Notes: generated from the letters alone by a model not told the origin. A stretch of DNA of 64,000 nucleotides from Cryptomeria japonica (GCF_030272615.1 NC_081412.1:143242247-143306246); one strand, 5' to 3'; positions 1-11,958 are shown, counted from the first letter of the stretch. Made by a program: numbers and translations.

Positions 1-1900
1 TGTTTATCAGTATTGGGATCTTTCAGCATTGTTTTATATCGTTTGCGCATTATTTCCGATGAAGTTCTGGGGCATGTACTAATGGTGTCTACATGGGAAG
101 TTCACTAAGCTATGTGATCTTATGCAAAATACAGTCATAGATCACTACGGCTTGCTGACTACAGCGTATACCTCGACCATATGAGCATGAACCATTACCA
201 AGGATCCTTATTCTTTATTCTTTATGTATATACTGTTTGTTTGCAGGTACAATGCTCATTCTTTGGTTCCTCTTCCTCCAATTTGGATAAAGGTTTTATT
301 TTCTTAGTACGGTATGAACTTGTCTCAGGATCTGATCAGCCTAAGATCAAGGAGGACGATCCAAGTCATGCACGAAAGGAGATAATCCTTGTCTGTTCCG
401 CAAGCAATACTCTGGTCGACTTGACCCTTATATCAAGTCATTTGTATTAACTTGCTATATTAAAATCCATGAAAGAAATACTCAGGTCATCTTGAATCAT
501 TGTGTCAAGATGCTTGTATTCTCTTCCAACATTTTAAAGCTCAATGATGAAAATAGAGCACTATGGATCGTCATTTCACCTCATCTGTTTATATATTGCA
601 TTCTGTTGCATATCACCCATCCATTCATTCATATGTAGCATTTACATGCAAAAATAACTAAAAGCTTGTCTTGGATACAAATCACGACCGAGTACTCTGA
701 TACATCATTAATGCATCATGCAAAGTCTTAAAAACCTTGCATTCCTCATGGTCATATCATCATTGCATTTAGGTGCATCTTGCATTGCGACCATTCATGT
801 CATGTTTAAACTTAAACATTGCATATAGTTCATTATTGACATTAGTTTTCATTAAACAAAATCATTTTCATCATTGCATCAATCATAAATAATTAGATTC
901 ATTCATGAGATTAACTTGTCTTTGTTTGTTTTAAATCATTTACTAAGCATTTCATCCAGTGTAAATTATCCATTATCAATATTATTAATCTTTTCATCAT
1001 TTATCATTTGCATACATTTCTTTATAGTTAAAAAATGCATTCATTCATTACTAAGTATCTTCTTACGCTCATTGTAAGATTCATTCACATTGCATTCATT
1101 ATCATTACATTAAGGTGCAGTTATTATACTCATTAGTTATAGTATCATCCCATTATCATTTGTACTTACAAACATATTTTAAACGCATTTTAGAGTCATA
1201 AGACCATTTGTTTACAAAACATTGGTTCATACCATTTCATATATCCATTTTACGTATGCATTCATTTAAAACACATTATCATATAAACACTTGTACTTTA
1301 CATTTGTTTATTCATCTGCATTCATTTAGGCATCATCATATAAACACTTGTACTTTACATTTGTTTATCCATCTGCATTCATTTAGGCATCATCATATAA
1401 ACATTTGTACTTTACATTTTGTTTATCCATATTACATTCATCTAAACACATCTAGATGCATATTCATACATAATATCATTCATTCCAAACATTGCATTAA
1501 AATCATCTCATCATTACATTGCAATAGGAAACATCAAATCCTGTTCATGCATCAAGCATAAGTATATATCATCATGGCATTCCATACATAAAGCATTACA
1601 TCACAAATCAAATACATCATATATATATAAACCTGCATTCATATGTCAGTATCCAACATCATAAAAACATGCATAAAAGAAACATCTCATCAAATGCATA
1701 CATGTACACATATCCATCTAAGAAATAAATCATCATCATGCATAAACAACCATACATCATCACATGCATAATCATCACAAATATGGGATCTCCTCATATA
1801 TATCAACTCATATATCAGAGTACAATGAAGTCTACAAAATCGGCTGCCAAGAGCCATCCAAGATACAGTCCAAAAAATAGACAATGATACAATACATATA
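1..1900. other. Gene-free CATT-rich 3' internal region of a Tat-type element
   Basis: I recognise no conserved protein here. An 89-codon open frame at 181-450 (plus) resembles nothing I know and is probably chance. From about 590 to 1700 the DNA is dominated by CATT/CATC words (GCATTCATTT, CATCATATAAAC), giving strongly biased composition. Because an antisense PMD ORF, a polypurine tract and an LTR follow in order, I infer this is the pol-to-3'-LTR region of a plus-strand gypsy element whose pol lies left of the window. That placement is inference; the base composition is seen directly. Confidence 0.45.
1276..1449. repeat. 57-bp tandem repeat, three copies
   Basis: The word TCATATAAAC recurs at 1279, 1336 and 1393, a period of exactly 57 bp. 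The third copy is the most diverged and the repeat fades near 1449. The period is 19 codons, so the plus-strand open frame at 1208-1561 shows a 19-residue repeat. I read that as a by-product of the tandem array, not as a gene. Tandem repeats downstream of pol are known for Tat-lineage elements. Confidence 0.85.
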
Positions 1901-1915
1901 TGCAAAAATGCTCTC

Positions 1916-3931
1916 TCAAATGCCGCTCTGGCCAGATGCTATACCAGCACCACCCCTACCTACTCCACCACTGGTACCTGCACCACCTGATCCATCTCTC
2001 CGTGGAGGCCTCATCGAACCCCCACTCCCTCCTGCATCTCCTGATCTATCCCGCCTCAAAGGACCCATCACTCCCCCACTGCTCTGCATCCGCTGTGATC
2101 GCTCGGATCTTGACTGCCGCATCTGGGTATAACTGAGAGCTCGCTGACTGAATGGCACAACCTGCTCATATAAACCTCGCCAATACTCTATCTCAGCCTG
2201 CACTCGCCCAAACTGCCTCATAGTCTCCCCTGACGGACCCTGTGCTCCTGCTCGGACTCTCTCCTGCAGCTCCGCCAATCTCTCCACTGCCGTATCTCTC
2301 TCCCACAGCACCACTGTCAGCTCTGCCTCACATGCAAATAGCTGCACATATCTAGCTGCTACCTCTGCCTCTAATCTCTCTACCCGGGTCTGCAAATAAC
2401 CTATCATGTGCTCCCGCAGATCCCCAGTAGCTCCCTCCCCCATGTCCATGGCTGCTGCACTTGTATCACCCCCACCACTAGGTCCCTCCCCTGCACCTGT
2501 ATCCATCGGGATCTCTCTCTCCATCCCCCTCCCACTCAGCTGCACTCCTCCCTGCATCAGAGGACCCTGTGATATCTGCAGCGGTAATCCACCTCTCCCT
2601 CTCCGCTGTCTCGGCATCCCCAAAGATCCTCCACCTCCTCCACCCCCTCCTCCACCTCCTCCACCACCTCCTCCACCTCCTCCTCCACCTCCTCCCCCAT
2701 CTTCTCCTCCTCCAACTCCTCCTCCTCGGCCTCCTGCTCTCCGTCCTCGTCCCCTCTCATCCTCAAACGCTGGGATCGGCTCAGCTGGGTCTGATATCCG
2801 CAGGATCGGGTGCGCCGCCCGATACTGTGTATACTCTGCTGTAACCCCTGCATCCACGACCCTCGGTCGTAAGTCCCATGGCCTCGCCTGTAGTGTCCGA
2901 AACTCTGCCAGTGCCTGATCATACGGTAGCACGGGACCCCATGCATACCGCTCCCGAATCACTCGCGCATACTCCCCTGATCCACTCGGCAGTCCCTGCT
3001 GCCGTCCAAACTGCCTCATCACCCGTTCTGACACCTATCTCTCTACATGATACGAGGTCCTCCCAATGAGGAATCGGGTCATGAAGCAATACGGTAGTGC
3101 CTCCGCATCATCCTCCCATGGATCACACTCCAAGTATGGCCGCCAGATCACTGCATCCAAATCATCTAATGCCCGCCGCCACCACTCTAGCTTCCCCAAG
3201 TGGGGCTGACTCATCATGCCACTATACATAAACATGTATGGCTGGTCCACGGCTCAGAATCTGAGACTCACTAGTCGAGTCACTGGTAGATGCTCCCATG
3301 CCCACACATGCAGCAGCGTCATGCCTACTGCAAGAGAACCTCTCTCCCGGTACACTACCTCGTGTAACTCCTGATACATGTGCGCTAACACGCACGACCC
3401 CCAGGCATATCGGGTCCCCTCCATCACCATCATCTCTATAACCTGTCCCCACCCGACCGCCAATCCATGTGACCGCCTGTCTGGACACAGAAGTCCTCCC
3501 ACGATCCCTGACAAAACTGCTGGAAGGGGCTCATATAGTGCCGCTATATCCTCCCATGCGATCGAGCCATCATCGATGTATACATCCTCATCAAATATCT
3601 GCTGACAGGACACTGTCCCCCAGGATCTATCATATGTCACCAGCTGCCCCCGAATCGGAATCCGAAGGATACGCCACACGTCCTCTAAAGTCACCATCAT
3701 CTCGCCCTGAGCTAGATGGAACGTGCACGTCTCACTGTGCCATCGCTCTGCCAATGCTGTGATCAGGCCATGATTCATCCGAATCACGGGCATATGCATC
3801 ACCTCGTAGAGGCCAGTAGCTGCAATACAGTCTATCTCTATCTGTGTCAACCGATCTTGCAATCCCTGTGTCGCGGGGTGGCGCTCACGTAACTGCAACA
3901 CGCGCAGATCCTCCTGCACATAGACATTCAT
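1916..3931 (-). pseudogene. Plant mobile domain (PMD) protein, antisense extra ORF, two in-frame stops
   Basis: One minus frame runs from the ATG at 3931 to TGA at 1916, about 670 codons, with in-frame stops at 3256-3254 (TGA) and 3037-3035 (TAG). The first 300 codons match the PMD (aminotransferase-like, MAIN/MAIL1-type) fold: RWHSETCTFHL, then GEMMVTLEDVWRILRIPI, then RPYLECDPW, then a FLIGR...YHVER tail and VMRQFGRQQGLP. The C-terminal half has a polyglycine run, a coiled coil (RVERLEAEVAARYVQLFACE) and an Arg/Ser/Gly-rich end. PMD proteins are plant-specific, of uncertain biochemical role, and occur both as host genes and inside transposons. Its antisense position before a Tat-type LTR fits the antisense extra ORFs known in that lineage. 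Both stops could arise from CGA and CAG by C-to-T change. A decayed host gene is the alternative. Confidence 0.82.
2626..2738. repeat. CTC/CAC triplet repeat coding for polyglycine
   Basis: A nearly pure run of CTC, CAC and CTCCACCTC triplets on the plus strand reads as a glycine run of roughly 25 residues in the minus-strand PMD ORF. It also makes a long proline-rich plus-strand frame (2406-2918), which I treat as a shadow. Slippage-prone DNA of this kind varies in length between copies. Confidence 0.85.
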
Positions 3932-4200
3932 CAATCACCATCAGTTGTTTTGTTATCAAACTTTCTTAAGTTTAAACCTAGACTATCATTAGATACTTTG
4001 ATCAAGTATCTTCGGGTCTCAACAGGTAAGCAATCATGGCCGCCTAGACTTCAACAGGCATTTATCCTAACAAATGGCCTAAGTCTCATCGGGCTGCCAT
4101 GGTTCAAAACAACTCCCACTTCACCTCACCATCCATCAATCGTTAGGCATCAGGAGATTTATTTTGTCCGAAACTGGGGCATCTCGTTATCCTAAGGCAA

Positions 4201-4515
4201 AAGCGCTATTTTATCTACAATAGCGCTAGTTATACACAATAGCGCTACAATCACAACAATAGAGCTCAAACCTCTCTGCAATAGCGCTACAACACCAAAA
4301 GCGCTAAAAACGCTATACAATAGTGCTATTACCCATCAATAGCGCTCAATTGACCCTCCCATAGCGCTAATTTGTTCAAAGCGCTAAAACTTGCCTACAA
4401 AAGCGCTAATTAATAGCAAAAGCACTCAAACTAGCTTACAAAAGTGATATTGCGGCACAATAGCGCTCATTCATGGAGCAAAAGCGCTAAAACCATAGTT
4501 CCAGTGCTCTTGCTC
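4201..4515. repeat. Cluster of palindromic AGCGCT motifs
   Basis: Eleven exact AGCGCT hexamers lie between about 4202 and 4487, commonly within the phrase ATAGCGCTA or AAAGCGCTAAAA. Spacing is irregular, often near 20-25 bp. Further near-copies (AGTGCT, AGCACT, AACGCT) differ by one base, and AGTGCT/AGCACT are the expected products of CpG decay. The cluster lies between the antisense TATA box at 4757-4762 and the PMD start at 3931, so in the inferred antisense leader. Its function is unknown. Confidence 0.85.
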
Positions 4516-4756
4516 CGACTTGACTTTGACTCAGCTAAAAACATATTAAAAATGCCTGCAAAGTGAGTTTTCGAATTTGCGTACCACTGGTCCATAGTCG
4601 GCTGGGCGCTGGAACCGTCGGACTCGCTCGAATCGGTGCTCGGTGATCGGAAACGGCATCGTCGCTCCTCCTTGCTCCTCCAAATGTCACTGTCAGAGCT
4701 CTCGTTTTCAACTGGTCGCGGTCACAAATGATCCTATTTTCATGTCTTTCACCCCA

Positions 4757-4762
4757 TTTATA
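4757..4762 (-). promoter_or_regulatory. TATA box for the antisense PMD transcript
   Basis: The minus strand reads GGTATAAATGGGG here, a canonical plant TATA box in GC-rich surroundings. It lies about 825 bp upstream of the PMD ATG at 3931, so the predicted transcript would start near 4725 and carry the AGCGCT cluster in its leader. No transcript evidence is available. Confidence 0.5.
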
Positions 4763-5053
4763 CCCCCCGCCGTCATCGTAACTTCGCCCTGCTCATCGCC
4801 GTGGTCCCCGTGAACTTCCCGAGCCCCCCATTTCTCCATGTTTCCCCCAATTTCTTCTATTTTCCACCAGTATACCTAACTTCTTCTCTTCTACCACCCT
4901 GCTAATTTTCATTCTTTTTCGAGAGATCGCCCGATTTTTCGAAATTTTTCGGCCCATCTCTCGAGGGGGCATACCACCCATTAAATTTACATTTTATGGG
5001 GCATTTCTTCACACCAGTTTTTCTTTGAAACGATGCGATAAACTGCACCGTCT

Positions 5054-5067
5054 CAAAGAGGGGCAAA
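5054..5067 (+). promoter_or_regulatory. Polypurine tract of the left Tat-type element
   Basis: CAAAGAGGGGCAAA stands directly before an LTR beginning TGTAGTCACAC. The Tat element at 29898-44054 has the almost identical arrangement on its own strand (AAAGAGGGGCAAAA, then its LTR). This is the plus-strand primer site, so the element's coding region should lie to the left. Confidence 0.7.
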
Positions 5068-6290
5068 TGTAGTCACACAAATCTGTCCATTTTAATTAAA
5101 TGAATATTTCGTATTTATTTGATTAAAAATCCACTAGCCATCAGTTAATTAAATAAATATTTAATTAATTCATCCCCAAACATTATTCTATTAATTAAAT
5201 AAATTACTCAATTTATTTTAATTAATTCATTAAATCAAATTTCAATCAATTAAATAAATAAAATCAATTTATTTAATTAAAATCCCCCTTTTAAATAAAT
5301 TAACATTTATTTAAATCATTTTAAAACCCCCCCCCCACTTGCATTTTCCTACAAATGCAACTTGCACACATTTATTGAAATAAATGAATTTTTATTTTAA
5401 TAGAATCCTATTTTCCCTCACCCACCAAATCCACTTGCAAACCTAATCCCCTTCTAGATTCTTCTAACCCCTTCCTAATTAGTCTAATCCATCCCCTAAT
5501 TATTGTCACATTCCTAAGCAAAATGGAGTCACTTCTCAAAGACTCCAAAGTGTTTGAAAAGCATTTAATGCTTTGTGTGTTCAACAAATTAACCCCCAAA
5601 GTCTTCCAAGACCACTAATGGCTCTTACATGACCATTTATGGCTCTTACATAACCATTTATGGTTATTTCAATCTTGTCTCCCCAAACATTTATTGTTTT
5701 GACCATATTCATCCATTTCACATTTGCACAAGAATTTATCCATTGGATAAAAGCTTTATTCTTTGAATAAAGAGTTTATTCATTCAACCAACCTTGACTC
5801 AAAATCCCAAGGTCATATCAGGCATTTAATGCTTATTCCCTCTCCTCTCAATCTATCTCACATTGACACTTGTCATCCTGGGATTGGATTGAAAGCCCTC
5901 ACATGGATTTGAAATCATTCAATCCTGACCCTTGTTGAGATTGCTCAATCTCAACCATCCATTGCTCCATTTTTCCTATAAATAGAGCCCATTCCTTCAT
6001 AATCCAAATCCTGAAAACTTGTAAGCATTTAGACTATAGCCATTTTAGAGAGCATTTAGCATAGCATAACTAAATCTTGTCTTTTTGGTAAAATCAATCA
6101 TTTTAGCATTAAAAAAAATAGCTTTTCATTTCATGTTTGGAGCTATTCTACAAATCTCAATCCTCCATAAGTATCCATAGTGCAAAAAGCTGCTGAGAGC
6201 TACACTATTTTGGAACTTGGAGAGGAGAGGAACAAGGGAGAAAGAACTAATATCATGTTAAGAGATAGTTGGAGATATCTCATTGTCTTA
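5068..6290 (+). mobile_element. LTR of a plus-strand Tat-type gypsy element (right end uncertain)
   Basis: The LTR begins TGTAGTCACAC immediately after a polypurine tract. It contains an AT-rich TTAATTAAATAAAT stretch (5090-5340), a C10 run near 5327-5336 and a TATA box at 5977-5984 followed by TAGAGCCC. The LTRs of the Tat element at 29898-44054 begin TGTAGACAC and have TATAAAATAGGGCTCC at a comparable place, so the two families are related. I cannot fix the right end: sequence unlike an LTR starts before the integrase scrap at 6435. Without the left LTR no target duplication can be tested. Confidence 0.6.
5977..5984 (+). promoter_or_regulatory. TATA box in the left Tat-type LTR
   Basis: CCTATAAATAGAGCCC matches a plant TATA box and sits in the position expected for the U3/R junction of this LTR. 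Confidence 0.6.
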
Positions 6291-6434
6291 CTTCTTTAGT
6301 TAGATTCATTAGCATGTTTTTAGTGTCTCCTTTGGAATGCCTTCATATGTTTTAGTTTTTGATTGACTAACTCTAACGTCTTGTGTGTTTTCTGTTGTTT
6401 GATCATAAACTAACATTGTGTCATTTAGGAGGGC

Positions 6435-6640
6435 ATCAGTATCTATCACCTTGAGGACTCCTTGTTCTAGCTGGATCACATAATTCAATGTGAAATAAAT
6501 CAAGAATATTATTGGATTTCTCAGAAATGCTCTTAAATGTTGTTCTAACTTGCTTTCCCATTTGACATTCCTTACATATTGGATTATGAGGTTTCACAAT
6601 CTTAGGTAAATCCCTTAGTGCCTTGGTTGAACTAATCCCT
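6435..6640 (-). mobile_element. 205-bp copia integrase scrap
   Basis: This stretch is close to 14944-15143, part of the integrase coding region of Copia-2 (the HIDLCDPARTRSPQGDRY segment on the minus strand and the CxxC-side sequence upstream). A small indel puts it out of frame. The homology stops abruptly at both ends. On the right it stops at a repeat of CCCTTAGTGC, which suggests a microhomology join to the N1 sequence that follows. It is too short to be functional. Confidence 0.75.
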
Positions 6641-6717
6641 TAGTGCTTTGTTCACTAGTCGGTATACTCCCCCTGTATACTTTGATACTCTACTCCCCCT
6701 TTTTGACAAACATCAAA

Positions 6718-9700
6718 ATTTAGTTACCATTTGGTGGAGGCAACTGGTCAAAAATGGATTTATACTTTGTCCTTGCTTCGGTGAGGGCAACAGAGAGTGC
6801 ATCCTTGACATTGTCCATTAAAGAATTATGTGCTTGAATGTCAGCCAATAGAGAAATTAAGCCATCTGATGTGATTCCCTCTTGTGTAGTAGATAGGTAA
6901 GTGGCTCAGTTGATCTATTCTTGAATGGAGGACAAGTGTGGAATGAATAAGGTTTGAAGAGTCATAATGTCCATCCTTATTTTGTGCTCTTCATTCCCAA
7001 GTTCCAATTGTTGAGCCATGAGCTGTTGTAACTTTGTATAAAAATTTCGAACAGAATTGGGCTCGGTGGTCAACTTATTTGAGAGATCGGTGATCTCTTT
7101 CTCAATTGCTTCTGTTTTTTTTTTTTGATATATTTAATGAATAAAGAGAATGTATAGAGCTTCTGAAATAAATAAAGAATGTGCTTGAGTTGAGGGGACA
7201 ACTCAGTAATAAATTTGACAAGTTTAACTTTGCCAATAGCAATAGCTTTCTGTACCTCTTCAATCATTTTTGCAGTGAGCTCTTTGTCCTTTAACTTGCT
7301 CAAATATTCAGATGCATCTACTCCAGATGTCTCTATCTGATTGAGGAGTTCAGCTAGTTTAATATGGATGGCGGCATCTGTTGACACTATAGCTGCGGGT
7401 AGCATATCTGATAATAGTGTCTTTACCTTCTGAAGTAATTTATTTTTCTTTTTTATGGCCATTTGTTTTTCCTGTTCGGCCTTTGCTTTGCATAGTTTGC
7501 CAAATTCAATGAGTGCTTGCCCTTTTAATTTTGATATGTCTACATTGGGCAACACTATTGGTTTCGATATATCTACCTTGAAACTATGCTTTTTCATCTT
7601 CTTTTCTTTAGATTTGGCTAGTTGAACCAATACAATAGCTTGGGAGGCTTGTGGATCCTTGGTAGGTTGCTTGGTGGAGGCAACACTTTTATTGGTTTCT
7701 TTGGCCTTTGCTGAGTCCTTCGGTGGTTCGGTGCTCGTGGTCTCAGTTGCAACATTTTCAGTGTTAGGAGGATCCTGAGAGGTCTATTCGCTGGTGGCCT
7801 AAGGAGTAGCTTCTCCTTCTGTAGACTTGTGAACCTCTGCACCTTGTTCAGTATCTTGAGGGGCCTCAATTGCTGCAGAATGAGTGACCGGAGGATAAGG
7901 CTGAACTTGTTCCAAAACTGACTCACTAGATACCGGTTTTGTATAGGCATTGCCTTCTATCATTTCCTGTTCAGGTGCCTTGGTGTCCATGATGTCTTCA
8001 TCAATTTGTATGGTGTCAGCAGGGTCTTGCTCAGTGACATCAACTATTTCTACTTCACCTTGCTCATCAACAGTCTTGAGTCGAAAGATTTCCTGCCACT
8101 TTTCTTTTGTCTCATTTTCCACTTCAATATACAGGCCATTCATCAGTTTTAAAGCTTTTTGTTTGACAAGGAATTTTGTGTGGTAGGTTGTCAGATGTTC
8201 TTTTATTTCAACTACCGACATGTCTAGAAAGAGATGTACTAGACTTCTTTCTCTAATCTGTTTCTCCGAGTCCATTGCATATTTCCACCTGTTATCAATA
8301 TGCAAATATAATTCTTTTGGAAGAGAGTTAGATACTTCCAATGGGACCAATCGGATGTAGATGATAGATTCTTCTATTTGTCTCTTCTCATCATCAGATC
8401 TGGTTTCATACTTAACATATCTAAATCCTCCAATTCCACCATATTCTTTTAAGTTAGTACAAAAATTAGCAACACTATGTACATTTTCCTTTGTACTCTT
8501 AACAATCTAAAATTTGTTAGCATCTTCAAACTCTGTGTCACTGGACTCTTTAGTCAAAATGAGTCTCTGAGTAGATTTCTTATAGGTCTTTGTTACCTTA
8601 GGAATAGCAACAGTCCTTGGTTTCTTACTCGGTGACACTACAGATGATCTTGTGTTTGGGTGCTTTACTGAGGGAGTCGGTGATGCCTTTGATGTGTCAT
8701 GTTTCTTCCTCTTCAGAACTTTCCCTTTAGGCAACTTGGTGCTTAGTGTAATAGCAGCCTCTTGGGCTTCTGATTCCTCCTCGGTGATTACTAGTGTGCC
8801 CTTGACAGGTGTGGATGAAGAACCTTCTCCAAATTTCTCTGATAGTGCCTTGATCATCTTTGTTGCTTTTCTTGTAGCTTTTGGCACTACAATGCTCATC
8901 TTTACTTTCTCTTTCACTTCTTCATATGTTCCATACCTCAGCTTGGTAGCATGCCTTGGTAGTGTAAGAAAGGCATCTATCTGCTATTGTGTGATGTCAA
9001 AGTCAATCTCATAACCCATAGGTGGCAAAGATTGAGTTCTTGGTTCCACAACATTCACATAGTAGTAGTCGGTGTCTATTTCAAAACATATGTCATCTTT
9101 GTATTTTTCCACTAGTTGGGGTGGAATTCTATACCTGTTATGCATCTTCTCTTGAAACTTGCTGAAATAATCATCCATAATATCATTGAAGTTGTCACCT
9201 AGACGTGTAATAAAGTCATTGATTTGATGGGTGACTGGTCGGTGTAGCTCCCAAACTACTTTACTGACTGTTGGAAAGAATTTTTCAAAATAGAAAAACA
9301 TGTATACTAATAGTGATCCAAACTTTAGTGTATTGGCCAAGTTGTTCTTCTTCGGCTTCCTGATGGTGTTCAGATTCTCAAATAGGTTTTTCAGCAATAC
9401 TTCACAAAGATCAATTTTCATTCCCTTTTTCACAATTTTGTATGCTAAGTCGACTGCTACACAGGGTACACTGTTTTCCCTTGCTGATTGGAAGAAACAA
9501 TAACCTATCACTCTAATAGCAAACTTTAGCTCCGCATCAGTTACATTATTTAGTTTCAATCCTCTACAATCGGATTCCACTCCGGTTAAGATGATCAATT
9601 TCTTTTGTGATATCATCTTTTGAGCTCGGGCATGATCATAAATAGGGTAATCAGTGATCAGATGAATGATTTCCTTGGTGATTTTGAATGGTTTCTCCTC

Positions 9701-10060
9701 TAACCACATGAAATCATCATGAACTTTGCTCAGAATAAACTTGACCCACTGGGGTTTGAAGACATAGGGATAGGTTAGGGCTTCAGTCAATCCCTTGATC
9801 TTAATGTGCTCATACTTGCTATCCAATTTCCCATTGGTGCACAATTCATCATAGGTGTCTTTGATTTCAACATGACCTATTTCTTCAACTCGACATTTGG
9901 TGAAGAATCTGACATCCTCAAATAGTAAAACTCTATCCGGGATGAGTGAAAATGCAATTTTGTCATTCGGTTCTGATGCTACTTTGGGAGTTAGAGAGTA
10001 TTTTAGTGAGGTCTTTTCAACATTGTTAACAACAACGGGTTCTTGGATCTTCGGTGCCAT
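6718..10060 (-). pseudogene. N1 ORF2, large protein of unknown function
   Basis: It starts at ATG 10060 (MAPKIQEP). One frame runs to about 7120 with in-frame TAG stops at 8986, 8509, 7801 and 7786. It then shifts frame at a 12-A run (7112-7123) and continues in another frame to TAA near 6718, with one more TAG and one TGA on the way. Residues 1-358 are a compact domain conserved in N2 (shared blocks ITKE, VIGY, NSVP and KFG..L...FFYF). Next come a Lys/Ser/Thr-rich linker with basic clusters (VLKRKKHDTSK), a segment around WKYAMDSEKQIRER, an acidic Glu/Asp/Pro part, and a helical Lys/Glu-rich end. I do not recognise the family. A capsid-like or nucleic-acid-binding role would suit the context, but nothing seen proves it. 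Confidence 0.6.
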
Positions 10061-10740
10061 TGTAGATTTCAGATAGAAATTATCAAAAGATCCTTAAGGT
10101 TTGAAAACTTTCAAACGATGAACGCTTTTCCTCTTAACAAATATGAAATAGAAATCTTCAACAGATATGATCGGTAAACTAGCTTAACAATGCATTGAGA
10201 TTGGTGTAAATACCTTGAATTTTGCTACGGAGGAGGTTTGATCACCTTGGAATCGCTTTGCTCTGCTCTCTTGAAAACTTGGTAAGTGAAAAATGACTGC
10301 ATAAATGCTTTAAGTACACAATATACCTTATCGGGCTCCGTGCAGGTTAGGTTAAACCATTAAATGCACTCAGTTCCACTAAACTGATTTACTCTCCTTT
10401 TTCCGCTTTAACTGAGTAGCCAGATTTCCTTCATTTACCAACTAGACAGGCTTCCTGTAGTTACCGACTTGATAGGTTTCCTTTATAGTGCTTTCAAAAG
10501 ACTTTGATAGAATTTCAAACTTAATAATACATCTTTAACTATGCAGATTTTGACTTAAGTACATAATAAAGTAGGAACTGTTAAGAGTTGACCTTTGAGA
10601 GAGTACAGTCCCTTTATACCTTTACCGATTAATTTGGAATAGGTGCACCTAACTTGGTAGGTAAGGTTCTTTCTTCATTTGACACAATTTCCTTCTTTTT
10701 TCCAAATCATCTATAATTTTTCTTTTATTTCCTCAATGTC

Positions 10741-11910
10741 TCCTCTAGGTTGATCAATCTCCAACCAAGTGTCCAACTTTGTGACAATGAAAACATGCCA
10801 TACCAAGATTTCTCCATGATCTTCGGTTGTTCATTCCAAACCTTATAAAGCAGTTGGCACTTATATGTCCATATCTTCCACAACATTCACACCATATCCT
10901 TGTATTGTAATCCCATGGTACTGCAGCATATGGTCAGTTAAGTTCTCTATGAGTTCGGTAGCTTCCAGTATTTGCTCGGTGTGCAAACCACATATAGTTC
11001 TTTTGCTTAAACCAACACTTCTCGGTACTGTGTCCATATCTATTGCAGTTTTTACAAAACCCTTTGAATTTTGCCTTCTTATAATTGCTAGCAGACTTTG
11101 TCCTACATTGGTTAAATGTGTGACCATATTTATTGCAAATGTAACAATAATCATTGGACTTAGTGACATTCAGTTGCTTACCTTTTCTGATTTGGCACAT
11201 GTTGGCAGTATGACCTTGATTTCCACAGTAGTTGCAAATAGGCTTCTTTTTTTTGATGTTCTTCTTGATTCCATTTTGCTTTGATGATTCTCCTCTCTCG
11301 ATAGTATGAATTCCCTTCTCGGTAGAGTCTTTTCCTTTGTAACCGAGTCCTACATCTTTGTTGGGTCTTCTTATATTCAGTTTCTCATCCAACATCTTTG
11401 ATGCTTTATAACTCTTCTTCAATGTTTCTTTGGATTTCTTCTCTATTTCAAGTTCATCGGTCAACCTAACCTTGATACTTCAAGTTTCAATGCTTGATTC
11501 TCATCATCTTTCAGATTTGCTTCATGATGTGCATAACCTAGTTGATCTGACAGATTTTGTTGAATCCCAGTCAATCTTATGATTTCATCATTCTTTTCAG
11601 ATACTAATGCTTCAAGTTGTTGTTTCTCTCTTTCTAGATCTCTTACTTTATCCTCGGCTATCCTCAATGCATCAAGATTTTCAGTCATCTGTCTGCTGAA
11701 ATGCTCATGTTCTCTTTTCATTGCTTTTAGTTGATCAGCCAGTGCTTTGTTCTTTTCTTTCAACACTTCAATCATTTCTTCAGTCTCTTCAGACATACTG
11801 TTCTCAAATGATGTCTGCAATTGTCTTTGCACGTCTGCAATCACTTGATTAGCATGATCCAACTCTTCTTGCAGATATACAATTCTTTGAGATTGTTTAT
11901 AGCCTTCCAT
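10741..11910 (-). pseudogene. N1 ORF1: coiled-coil protein with five CCHC zinc knuckles
   Basis: ATG at 11910 (MEGYKQSQRIVYLQEELDHA) opens about 150 codons of heptad-rich coiled coil. A frameshift at 11461-11464 leads to a basic stretch and knuckles CNYCGNQGHTANMC, CYICNKYGHTFNQC and CKNCNRYGHSTEKC. After an in-frame TGA near 10934 come CECCGRYGHISANC and a truncated CFHCHKVGH. CX2CX4HX4C knuckles are the nucleic-acid-binding signature of retroviral-type nucleocapsid, so this is the gag-like product of N1. Five knuckles is high, since one or two is usual in copia and gypsy Gag. No classical capsid region is evident between LTR and coiled coil. Two lesions make this copy non-functional. Confidence 0.72.
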
Positions 11911-11958
11911 TGATAAGATCTTTCTCTTTAGGCAGTTAAACCCTTTTCCAAGATTGAA

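Noticed and set aside
2406-2918. 170-codon proline-rich plus-strand frame
   Set aside because: Complement of the Gly-rich minus PMD ORF; made by the triplet repeat.
6718-10060. Programmed amber readthrough in N1 ORF2 (first four stops are all TAG)
   Set aside because: A TGA and another TAG occur downstream with a frameshift, and TAG is the expected product of CAG decay. Copia-2 has a TAG at a conserved Gln.
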